NCBI GenBank assembly: GCA_030039695.1
Contig: JASHVB010000285.1
Span: forward strand, 1 to 5,486
Reading direction: 5' to 3'
From: Acetobacteraceae bacterium
GTDB lineage: Bacteria; Pseudomonadota; Alphaproteobacteria; Acetobacterales; Acetobacteraceae
Length of the DNA: 5,486 bases
Below, piece after piece: positions 1 to 5,479 of the stretch. The translations under genes and the position numbers were made by a program. Positions within the stretch are counted from its first letter, which is position 1. Each line of letters begins with the position of its first letter. A model generated the notes under the pieces. The model saw only the letters and a list, made by a program, of their open reading frames with translations. It was not told the DNA's origin and ran no database searches.

Positions 1-215
1 CGGAACAACATGCCAAGCCCGGCCGGCGCGCGCTCAAGTCCGTCGATGACACGACCGCGTTGATGCAGTCGGCCTGACCTGGCTTGCGCGATGAGCCAGG
101 TGCGGGCATCGGGATGGCAGTCGGCGAACACAGGAACACCGAAACCTCGTAGCCGTGCCCGGTTGCCAATCCGCACGCGGAGATCGCGCACGCCATACGA
201 CGCCCCGCCCGCCGT
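1..215 (-). pseudogene. NADP-dependent medium-chain oxidoreductase, C-terminal fragment
   Basis: Reading leftward from 215, 71 codons stay open to the window edge. The translation has the order seen near the C-terminus of zinc-free NADP-dependent oxidoreductases (leukotriene B4 dehydrogenase-like MDR family): YGVRDL, then RARLRGF, then an acidic helix region ending in GRL, then VIDGLERAPAGLGMLF. In that family the last motif is followed by a GENFGK-type strand, which would lie beyond the window. Two TAG codons in the same frame, at 216-218 and 219-221, separate this piece from an ATG at 258-260 just after the thiolase stop. There is no ribosome binding site there, and only 13 unrelated codons precede the stops. 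About 230 N-terminal residues, including the start of the Rossmann fold, are therefore missing. As the distal piece of the operon it is a likely relic. Family assignment rests on motif memory, without a search. Confidence 0.6.
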
Positions 216-263
216 CTACTATATGGTCGGCACCGCCCTGTCGTCAGATCTGCGTGTCATGAC

Positions 264-1454
264 TTAATCCAGCGTCTCGATCGCCAGGGCGATACCCTGC
301 CCGCCACCGATGCAGAGCGTCACAACGCCCCGCAAGAGCCCGTCGCGCCGCATAGAATGGATGAGTCGTGTGACGAGGACTGCGCCGGTGGCACCGATTG
401 GATGGCCGTGAGCGATCGCCCCGCCCTCAACGTTGACAGCGCTGTCCCGCAGGCCAAGTTCGTTCATCACGACGATGACAATCGCCGCGAACGCCTCGTT
501 GATTTCAAAGCGCTGAACAGATCCAATGTCCCAGCCGGCACGTTCTATCGCCTGCTTCACTGCAGGTATCGGTCCGAGACCAAACATGCCGGGCTCCACG
601 GCGGCAATTCCGTAGGACACCAAGCGGGCGACCGCACGGTATCCGCGCTGGTCCGCCCAACCTTCATCCATCAACACGACGGCGGCGGCTCCGTCATTCA
701 GACCGGGCGCATTGCCGGCCGTGATGGTGCCTTCGGGACGGAAGGCGGGCTTCAGGTGAGCAAGGACATCGAGGCTTGTGCCTGGCCGGTTGTGCTCGTC
801 CCGATCGAATACGATCGGTCCCTTGCGGCCTGCAATCTCGACCGGAACGATTTCCACGTCGAAGTGCCCAGCGCTCTGTGCAGCGAAGAAACGTTCTTGC
901 GATCGCACCGCCCAGCGATCTTGTGCCTCGCGGCCAACGCCGAATCTTTGCACCAGATCTTCAGTGTGCCAACCGGAGGGAGAATCGGAGAAGGCATCGT
1001 TCAACCCGTCCCGTAATGCACTATCCAAGAGGTCTCCGTTTCCCATGCGATAACCCCAGCGGGCCCGTCCGATGAGGTAAGGGGCGAGATCCATGCTTTC
1101 CATGCCGCCCGCGACGGCGGCCCGGATATTTCCCAGGCTGATCTCCTGCGCGGCGGAGACGATGGCTTGTGCGCCAGATCCGCATACCCGATTCACTGTG
1201 AGCGCCGGTGTCGTCACCGCCAACCCGCCGGCGGTGGCTGCCTGACGTGCCGGGTTCATCTTGTTGCCAGCTTGGATGACGTTGCCCATTACGACCGTTT
1301 CTATGTCATTCCTCTGAACCTGGGCGCGCGCGACAGCAGCGCGTATCGCGACAGCGCCAAGTTCTACGGCAGGCACGTCTTTCAAGCTTCCCCCCAACGT
1401 GCCGATTGCTGTCCGGACGGGTTCCGCAAACACGACTGAATGCCCGGAGATCAT
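264..1454 (-). CDS. Thiolase (acetyl-CoA C-acyltransferase)
   Basis: Thiolase-superfamily enzyme of 396 residues that cleaves a 3-ketoacyl-CoA with CoA, or condenses two acyl-CoAs, in the cytoplasm. All catalytic blocks are present. The nucleophile Cys91 is in VNRVCGSG, Asn319 is in NEAF, His351 is in GHPIG and the second Cys381 is in CIGGGQG. These match Zoogloea thiolase positions 89, 316, 348 and 378 with an offset of 2 to 3. The length is normal for the family (about 390). The ATG at 1454 is preferred over one 12 codons upstream at 1490, because GAGGGAG (1463-1469) lies 8 bases before it and the protein then begins right before the conserved VRTAIG segment. It is the last intact gene of the leftward operon and supplies the final acetyl-CoA-releasing step. 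Chain length of the substrate (acetoacetyl-CoA, longer ketoacyl-CoA or 3-oxoadipyl-CoA) cannot be decided here. Confidence 0.93.
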   Translation of the reverse strand: MISGHSVVFAEPVRTAIGTLGGSLKDVPAVELGAVAIRAAVARAQVQRNDIETVVMGNVIQAGNKMNPARQAATAGGLAVTTPALTVNRVCGSGAQAIVSAAQEISLGNIRAAVAGGMESMDLAPYLIGRARWGYRMGNGDLLDSALRDGLNDAFSDSPSGWHTEDLVQRFGVGREAQDRWAVRSQERFFAAQSAGHFDVEIVPVEIAGRKGPIVFDRDEHNRPGTSLDVLAHLKPAFRPEGTITAGNAPGLNDGAAAVVLMDEGWADQRGYRAVARLVSYGIAAVEPGMFGLGPIPAVKQAIERAGWDIGSVQRFEINEAFAAIVIVVMNELGLRDSAVNVEGGAIAHGHPIGATGAVLVTRLIHSMRRDGLLRGVVTLCIGGGQGIALAIETLD

Positions 1455-1532
1455 GGCTCTGGCTCCCTCACTTGAGTGGTTTCTGTTCAAACGGTCGAAT
1501 TCGGACGCAGATTGAAGGGTCGGCGATCCCGC

Positions 1533-2280
1533 CTATACCTGCGCGATTCCACCATCGACGAACAACTCGGTTCCTGTGATGTAGCTGCTGTCATCGGAGG
1601 CGAGGAACACGACCGCTCGCGCGATCTCATCTGGCGTACCGAGTGGTCCGAGAGGAACGTGTTGGCAATAATCGCCCGGCGTTGCTCGCCGACCGACGAC
1701 GACGCGAGAAGGTCGCAGAACCCGGGCGTGTCTGTTGATCCCGGACTGACGGCGTTCACGCGAATGCGGCGAGACTTGAGATCGGTGGCCCAGGTGCGCA
1801 CGAACGACCGCACAGCGGCCTTTGTGGCGCTGTACACACTATTGGCGGCAAGCCCTGTGCTGGCGGCGATCGAGGTGTTGAGTACGATCGACGCGCCATC
1901 GACCAGCAGAGGCAACGCCTTCTGCACCGTGAACAAGACGCCTTTCACATTGCTGTCGAAGTGGGCGTCGAAGAGTTCCTCGGTGATTTCACCGAGGATC
2001 CCAAATTTGGCCATGCCGCCATTCGCGATGACAACGTCGAACCGCTGCTTCTCATCCTTGATCCTGGCGAACAGGTTGTCGAGTGCGCCGAGCTCCGCGA
2101 CGTCTCCCTGAACGCCGGTGACGTTTCTGCCGATGTTCTTGAGCGCTTCAACGGTTCCGCTTCGCGGCGGCTCGTTATAAACACATAGGCGCCCTCAGCT
2201 ACAAAGCGCTTGGCTGTGGCAAGGCCGATTCCGCTATTGCCGCCGGTAATGAGAGCAACCTTCCCGTCGAGCTTGCTCAT
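1533..2280 (-). pseudogene. Short-chain dehydrogenase/reductase, interrupted by two frameshifts
   Basis: Classical SDR oxidoreductase (NAD(P)H-dependent alcohol/ketone interconversion) spread over three frames. Frame one starts at ATG 2280 behind GGAGAAAG (2286-2293) and carries the cofactor motif TGGNSGIG (residues 12-19). At about 2153-2155 one base appears missing. The next frame carries a GDV block, NGG (87-89, replacing the usual NAG), Asn111, Ser137, Tyr150 and Lys154 (YSATK). At about 1659-1660 a second base is missing. The third frame then gives [12 protein letters not shown], the ITG region and LFVDGG, ending at TAG 1533-1535. Adding one base at each site gives 249 residues, a typical SDR length with the S/Y/K triad intact. 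As written, translation from 2280 stops at 1945 after 111 residues and yields no active enzyme. Fifteen bases separate it from the tautomerase gene. It is either a recently broken gene or carries two base-calling errors. Confidence 0.88.
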
Positions 2281-2295
2281 AGCTGCTTTCTCCGC

Positions 2296-2697
2296 TCAAG
2301 ATCCTTGCGACACAAAGGCACGCTGCGCGAGGCCTTGCCCGAAAGAGATATTCTCGCCCGGAAGCTCGCTGAGCTGGATCAAGAGATCGTCGGGCGAAAT
2401 GCCGGCGGCCACAACGATCCGCTCATTTAACTCCTTAAGCAGGGCGAGACGCGTGTCCTTTGGACGGCCAGAGATGAACGTCACCTCAAGCACGATCAGG
2501 TCGCCGGAGTATTTCAGACCAAGGAACGACGGCGTATGCCGGAAGTGGCCTCGCGGCAAGACTTGGATGATCTGGAAGAAGTCGTCCGGAGGCACCTTCA
2601 GCACGCTGATCAGCGCCTCCTGAATGGCCGCGGACACGGCGTTCAAGCGCGAATCATCGTATTGGCCTTCCAGAACATGGATCTTTGCGAGAGGCAT
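2296..2697 (-). CDS. Tautomerase-fold family protein (Tautomerase_2-like)
   Basis: A 133-residue protein of the 4-oxalocrotonate tautomerase superfamily. It begins MPL, so removal of Met exposes the N-terminal proline that acts as catalytic base or nucleophile. A first beta-alpha-beta half (about 1-60) is followed by a second half with EVTFISGRP (71-79) and a C-terminal ENISFGQG block (115-122). That block resembles the ENWSFG-type ending of the double-length Tautomerase_2 proteins, and the length fits that group rather than the 60-residue single-unit enzymes. AGGAGG at 2705-2710 stands 7 bases before the ATG. It follows the regulator gene by 38 bp and precedes the dehydrogenase by 15 bp, so it is likely co-translated with a catabolic set. 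Members tautomerise, dehalogenate or hydrate unsaturated acids. The substrate here is unknown. Confidence 0.85.
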   Translation of the reverse strand: MPLAKIHVLEGQYDDSRLNAVSAAIQEALISVLKVPPDDFFQIIQVLPRGHFRHTPSFLGLKYSGDLIVLEVTFISGRPKDTRLALLKELNERIVVAAGISPDDLLIQLSELPGENISFGQGLAQRAFVSQGS

Positions 2698-2735
2698 TGC
2701 GTGCCCTCCTTTCGCCAGACTGTAAAGCGTTGAAC

Positions 2736-3194
2736 TCAGGCCGACCCCGCCTTGGTGGCAAAGTCACTCGTGACGACGTCGCGCATGACACGGCGCAGGT
2801 CGAGGGCGCGCTTCTTGCCGAACGCAGCCTCGAATTCTGCCTGTGCCTGCGCCCACCTCTTGGCCGCGGCCCTCAGTCGTGCGCGCCCGAGTTCGGTCAG
2901 ATGCAGCTCTTTGGTGCGCCGATCGGCATACCCGGGCCGCACGGCAACAAGGCCCTCGCGCTCAAGGGGCAGAATGTTTCGGCCCAGCGTCGTGCGGTCC
3001 ATGACCATCTTTTCGGCCAACGCGTTAACCGTCATCGGTCCCAAACCTTTGAGCTTGGCAAGGATCGAGAACTGGGTGGTACGCAACCCTGCCGCCACAA
3101 GGTGTTGGTCATAGAACTGCGTGACACGCCGCGCGGCTTGGCGCAGGGCTGCACAATTGCATATCTCTGCCTCCGGCCGGTCGATGGTAGTCAT
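2736..3194 (-). CDS. MarR-family transcriptional regulator
   Basis: A 152-residue winged helix-turn-helix protein of the MarR family, expected to bind DNA as a dimer and to be released by a small aromatic or acyl-CoA-like ligand. N-terminal dimer helices run about 13-34. The DNA-binding core runs about 40-103: LAKLKGLGPMTVNALAEKM is the helix before recognition, DRTTLGRNILPLEREGLV (66-83) is the recognition helix, and GYADRRTKELHLTELG is the wing with the family's DRR signature (91-93). The C-terminal helix closes the dimer. Two cysteines at residues 12 and 14 (CNC) lie just before the first helix and are the only ones in the protein. It is the first gene of the leftward operon, so it most likely controls itself and the enzymes behind it. 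Its own ribosome binding site is weak (GAGCGAG-like). Repressor versus activator cannot be told from sequence. Confidence 0.92.
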   Translation of the reverse strand: MTTIDRPEAEICNCAALRQAARRVTQFYDQHLVAAGLRTTQFSILAKLKGLGPMTVNALAEKMVMDRTTLGRNILPLEREGLVAVRPGYADRRTKELHLTELGRARLRAAAKRWAQAQAEFEAAFGKKRALDLRRVMRDVVTSDFATKAGSA

Positions 3195-3216
3195 TCAGTG
3201 TCTCGCTCTGAAATAA

Positions 3217-3224
3217 ATCATGAT
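3217..3224. promoter_or_regulatory. Small palindrome, possible MarR operator half-core
   Basis: ATCATGAT is a perfect 8-bp palindrome between the candidate -10 region and the regulator's start codon, in a short AT-rich stretch. MarR proteins usually bind imperfect palindromes of 16-20 bp overlapping their own promoter, so the position suits autoregulation. The palindrome does not extend beyond 8 bp, so chance is possible. Confidence 0.25.
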
Positions 3225-3230
3225 GCAGAC

Positions 3231-3258
3231 AAGTTAGGCGCATATACTCCTATGTCAA
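3231..3258 (-). promoter_or_regulatory. Candidate promoter of the marR-thiolase operon
   Basis: On the minus strand TTGACA (3253-3258) is a perfect -35 hexamer. After 16 bases a TAACTT (3231-3236) could serve as a weak -10 (3 of 6 matches). It lies about 36 bases upstream of the regulator's ATG, in the only sizeable gap before the operon. The -35 is convincing and the -10 is poor, which would suit a promoter that needs activation or is kept low. Confidence 0.4.
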
Positions 3259-3682
3259 GGAGGCGGTCTGTGTGCTATCTTGCGACTTTGCGGTCGGGGA
3301 GGTCGGCGTCGAGCGTGAGCGGATCAATCATTCTGCAGCCGAGCTTGCCCCGCAGTCTTTCCATCTCGCCGAGGTGGCCCGCGGGGCAAGATCTTCGGCG
3401 GCCGGCGGCTGGCATACCGCCGCGATGATCGCGCTGACTGTAGCGCCTGCGGTGCGCCAAAGCAGGCGGCGCGTGGGTGATGGTCTATTGTTGTGATCGG
3501 CTTCGCTCAGACGCCCGGCAGGGCTGAGGTCGATAGAACCGCGCAAACACAGTTCCCCGGCGATATTGAACAGAAGCTGATGGATGGGCAGCGCTTGCGC
3601 GCCATACATGATCTCATGGTGCGGCACGGTGTCGTGCTGCCGCAAACAAGGGCCTGGTTCACTCTAGGGTCAGCTTGGCGGG
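3259..3682. other. Stretch without a recognisable gene
   Basis: About 420 bases between the operon promoter and the transposon-like repeats. Several short open frames exist on both strands. Examples are 61 codons leftward from 3460 to 3275, and 68 codons rightward from 3493 to 3699. None has a good ribosome binding site, a known motif or neighbours that would support it. It reads like eroded coding DNA. The sequence ACTCTAG occurs at 3661-3667 and again at 3707-3713. Confidence 0.4.
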
Positions 3683-3703
3683 TGTCGTGTTGCCATTAAT
3701 GAC
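3683..3703 (+). repeat. Transposon-end-like repeat L1
   Basis: TGTCGTGTTGCCATTAATGA followed by C. It shares TTGCC(A/G)TTAAT with L2 at exactly 100 bp distance, and TGTCG(T/C)GTTGCCA with the inverted copy at 4192-4210. This is the candidate outer left terminus of the remnant. Confidence 0.5.
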
Positions 3704-3784
3704 CGGACTCTAGAGCGGGGGAAACCAATGACTTACGACTGCCGATGATTCTGAACTGTCTCATGAATTCAGGGATCTCCGGGC

Positions 3785-3801
3785 TGTCGTTGCCGTTAAT
3801 C
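3785..3801 (+). repeat. Transposon-end-like repeat L2
   Basis: TGTCGTTGCCGTTAATC. It aligns to L1 with a two-base gap after TGTCG and one A-to-G change. It lies 42 bases before the ATG of the transposase fragment, which is where an inner transposase-binding repeat would be expected. Confidence 0.5.
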
Positions 3802-3843
3802 TAGGAGTTTAGATGTAGCAGGTTGCTGCGAGGTCAGCCGCCG

Positions 3844-4020
3844 ATGTCGGACGATTTTGCCAACAACGACCCCACCTTGATGGAGACTCCCCGCCACGAG
3901 GCGGCGGTCCGCGGCCTGCTCGGGCGCTACCCCGAGCCTTTGACCAAGAGAGCCATGGAGGACGTTGCGCGGGCGCGGGGCCTGCGCCGCACCACGCTTT
4001 ACCCGCTGATCAGGTGCTAG
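3844..4020 (+). pseudogene. TniA/Mu-type transposase, N-terminal fragment
   Basis: Fifty-eight codons from ATG 3844 to TAG 4018-4020. The N-terminus is acidic (MSDDFANNDP). After it, HEAAVRGLLGRYPEPLTKRA, then MEDVARARGL and RRTTLYPLI form the helix-turn-helix seen at the start of TniA-like DDE transposases. In those proteins the usual ending is a xRTTLYRLIxRYR-type recognition helix. The full protein is some 500-700 residues and has a DDE catalytic core, all of which is missing. The reading frame breaks right after the recognition helix, and no continuation was found in any frame downstream. A TTG at 3823 would add seven codons. With no catalytic domain it cannot transpose, although a free DNA-binding stub could in principle be made. 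The family call is by motif recognition only. Confidence 0.55.
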
Positions 4021-4156
4021 TGCTCGGCCAGCATCGTCGAAATTCTGCTTGGCCAGCCTCGTGAACTCGGATGACCACCAGCCGCCGGTCACCAGCTTCC
4101 GCCAGATTCGCGATATTGCGGCCAATATCCGGAAGGCTGCGCCGGCAAATTCCGGG

Positions 4157-4171
4157 GTTAATGGCGCCAAC
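4157..4171 (-). repeat. Weak inverted relative R2
   Basis: On the minus strand GTTGGCGCCATTAAC resembles the GTTGCCATTAAT part of L1 with two or three inserted bases. It lies 20 bases inside R1. On its own it would be unconvincing, but it repeats the two-copies-per-end layout of the left side. Confidence 0.3.
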
Positions 4172-4191
4172 GGGAAAGGACGCCCACTTTT

Positions 4192-4210
4192 CGTTTTTGG
4201 CAACGCGACA
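4192..4210 (-). repeat. Inverted transposon-end-like repeat R1
   Basis: On the minus strand TGTCGCGTTGCCAAAAACG. The first 13 bases match L1 at 12 positions in inverted orientation, as expected for the opposite terminus of a TGTC-ended element. Confidence 0.45.
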
Positions 4211-4283
4211 ATCCGGCGCCATATCGCCAACGTAAAGCTGTGTCCCGCCGCATGGCACGTCCACACAGCTGCTTACCGGCAGT

Positions 4284-4297
4284 CGTGGGTGCCCACG
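4284..4297. repeat. Inverted repeat CGTGGG-TG-CCCACG
   Basis: Six-base arms with a two-base centre, 18 bases left of the larger palindrome at 4316-4331. It could be a protein-binding site or a chance GC-rich palindrome. Its closeness to the other palindrome is the only reason to list it. Confidence 0.35.
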
Positions 4298-4315
4298 ATG
4301 ATTATCGGTTGCCAT

Positions 4316-4331
4316 TCCGACTCGAGTCGGA
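4316..4331. repeat. Perfect 16-bp palindrome
   Basis: TCCGACTCGAGTCGGA is identical to its own reverse complement over all 16 bases. It directly follows GGTTGCCATT (4307-4316), another relative of the transposon-end motif. Reading the minus strand from 4333 gives TGTCCGAC, so a TGTC terminus also falls on this palindrome. Confidence 0.7.
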
Positions 4332-4631
4332 CACTAAGTCTGCTCATTTCAGGATACTGACAGCAGTTGATCGCCGTCGTCGTAGCTCGGCAGCATGAGA
4401 GCGTCTACGCCGCGTCGGCCCGTTCCTGCTTGGTGCCCGCCACCGCGACGCTCATCGCCCTGTTGTCTCGGCGCGTCGAGGTCGTCGACGATCGGACCGC
4501 ATCCCGACTTAGCCCAGACGGGAAGGTGTAGCGCGACGCGAGTCCGGGGATCGGGCGGGGTCACAACGGGATCAGGCCTACAGCCTCAGTCACAAACCCG
4601 CAACCGGTAGATTGGAAGCGGCGTGATCTGC

Positions 4632-4650
4632 AGGCGTCCATCCCACGCCT
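4632..4650 (-). terminator. Possible hairpin downstream of the VOC gene
   Basis: AGGCGT and ACGCCT form six-base arms around a seven-base loop, 50 bases past the VOC stop codon in the direction of its transcription. No T-run follows on the minus strand, so this is not a standard intrinsic terminator. It may only slow or stabilise the transcript end. Confidence 0.2.
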
Positions 4651-4699
4651 ATGTCCCAGGCACACGACCCTTACGCCGCTCCCGTCATCATGGCTCTGC

Positions 4700-5173
4700 T
4701 TAGCGTTCAGCTATGACCGGCTTCAGTTCATAAAGCTGAGTGTGAGCCTCAATGATCTCGTTCCACCCCTTCTCACGAACGTCGATATGCACCCAGTCCG
4801 GTCCTATGTACTTCTCATTTGTGGCGTTTCTGATCATGCTGGTCCGTCGCGGCGCCGTACTATCCGGGTTGTCCAGCACGTGTCGCACGTCCGCCGCGTC
4901 CAGTTCGGCCGCCTTTGCGTTCAGATCCTCTACCATGAAGCCGATATGGTGGATGCCGCAGAAATCCGATGCCTGGTCAGGTCCGAGCTTGGGCGTGTTC
5001 GGCCCGTGCTTCAGGATGGCAAAATAGATATAACCGTCGCTGAGCCAGACACCATCGTCACCGGTGTCCCTCGGCTGCCGGTACAGCTCCTTCAGATCGA
5101 AGTGCTTCTTGTAGAACTCAGCGGTACCCGCCGGATCCCGACTCGCGATCGCAATGTGCTTGATAAGGGCCAT
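4700..5173 (-). CDS. VOC-family (glyoxalase/dioxygenase fold) protein
   Basis: A 157-residue vicinal oxygen chelate protein. The first beta-alpha-beta-beta-beta unit starts IKHIAIASRDP (His6, then FYKKHFDL at 20-27). The second starts GIHHIGFMVEDL (His75/76) and ends in KYIGPDWVHIDV (121-132). Members bind a divalent metal through His/Glu sets and act as lyases, epimerases or extradiol-type dioxygenases. Here the usual terminal Glu of GNxIE is replaced by Asp131 in VHIDV, so metal binding may differ. A basic tail (QLYELKPVIAER) follows. AAGGAGG (5181-5187) lies 7 bases before the ATG, a strong start. The gene stands alone between scarred DNA and a divergent start at the right edge. A link to the thiolase operon is plausible because both are catabolic and share orientation. 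However, 1.5 kb of debris separates them. Confidence 0.85.
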   Translation of the reverse strand: MALIKHIAIASRDPAGTAEFYKKHFDLKELYRQPRDTGDDGVWLSDGYIYFAILKHGPNTPKLGPDQASDFCGIHHIGFMVEDLNAKAAELDAADVRHVLDNPDSTAPRRTSMIRNATNEKYIGPDWVHIDVREKGWNEIIEAHTQLYELKPVIAER

Positions 5174-5262
5174 GGGTATTCCTCCTTCGTTCCCTCATTA
5201 CGTCAGAAGCAAACGCAAACCTCCTGCCGTTCGGCCAGAACAGGCCAATGGTCTATCCCTCT

Positions 5263-5291
5263 GGTATAAGCCGATTGGCACCTGGCGTAAA
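5263..5291 (-). promoter_or_regulatory. Candidate promoter of the VOC gene
   Basis: On the minus strand TTTACG (5286-5291) and TATACC (5263-5268) are separated by 17 bases. Each matches the sigma-70 consensus at 4 of 6 positions. They lie about 90 bases upstream of the VOC start codon. GCCAAT (5244-5249) and ATTGGC (5274-5279) form an inverted repeat straddling the -10, which could be an operator. Confidence 0.3.
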
Positions 5292-5341
5292 ATCCGTGGT
5301 AGGGGGAGTTCTGTCCATCCAGTCGATTCGACATGGTTTTA

Positions 5342-5378
5342 CATGCAGGATTCTCTCGGATCATGCAGTTGATCTGCA
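5342..5378. promoter_or_regulatory. Repeat cluster in the divergent intergenic region
   Basis: CATGCAG occurs at 5342-5348 and 5362-5368, spaced 20 bp, or about two helical turns. The second copy overlaps the inverted repeat TGCAG-TTGAT-CTGCA (5364-5378), whose size and shape suit a LysR-type or similar dimeric regulator. Its place between two outward-facing genes favours a shared operator. Confidence 0.35.
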
Positions 5379-5479
5379 CGCAGTGCTGGCCCAAAAGTTG
5401 CGAGTCTGGATGGGCTGAGCACTGATCTGCCCTGCCCTAGCATAGCGACGGACGGTCGAGGACCGACAGGAGCAATGGC

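Larger units (their letters stand above)
3683..4210 (+). mobile_element. Probable collapsed TniA-type transposon remnant
   Basis: The stretch is bounded by related motifs in opposite orientation. The left one begins TGTCGTGTTGCCA at 3683 on the plus strand. The right one begins TGTCGCGTTGCCA at 4210 on the minus strand, matching 12 of 13 bases. A second left copy lies at 3785-3801 and a second, weaker right relative at 4157-4171. Repeated binding sites at each end starting with TGTC are characteristic of elements moved by TniA/TnsB/Mu-type transposases. A fragment encoding the start of such a transposase sits 42 bases inside the inner left repeat. Most of the element is gone, leaving about 0.53 kb. 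No target-site duplication is visible: GCGGG on the left against ATCCG on the right. The boundaries are therefore provisional, and part of the right end could be unrelated DNA. Confidence 0.5.
4211..4699. other. Stretch without a recognisable gene
   Basis: About 490 bases between the transposon-like remnant and the VOC gene. Open frames of roughly 70-100 codons occur on both strands, but none shows a ribosome binding site together with a recognisable domain. What can be seen is a set of palindromic elements (4284-4297, 4316-4331, 4632-4650), described separately. It is probably scarred DNA left by insertion and deletion. Confidence 0.4.

Noticed and set aside
1455..1490. Upstream thiolase start giving 12 extra residues
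   Set aside because: The extra residues (MNRNHSSEGARA) are not thiolase-like, and the good ribosome binding site GAGGGAG belongs to the ATG at 1454.
1656..2157. Programmed -1 frameshifting in the dehydrogenase
   Set aside because: Both sites would need a -1 shift, but neither has an X-XXY-YYZ slippery heptamer or an obvious downstream hairpin. Two such events in one enzyme gene would be unprecedented as far as I know.
2685..3428. Rightward 247-codon open frame opposite the MarR gene
   Set aside because: It lies antisense to a clear MarR gene, has low-complexity composition typical of GC-rich shadow frames and shows no domain.
3493..3699. Rightward 68-codon open frame containing FPGDIEQ
   Set aside because: The short motif faintly recalls the start of 2-oxoacid dehydrogenase E1 proteins, but there is no ribosome binding site, no continuation and no further match.
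3796..4315. Leftward open frames opposite the transposase stub
   Set aside because: Two overlapping frames of 101 and 156 codons have no ribosome binding site or known motif, and they run antisense through repeats and the stub.
4617..4680. Inverted repeat AGCGGCGT / ACGCCGCT spaced 48 bases
   Set aside because: Arms of 8 GC-rich bases at this distance are easily due to chance and match neither a terminator nor the transposon-end motif.
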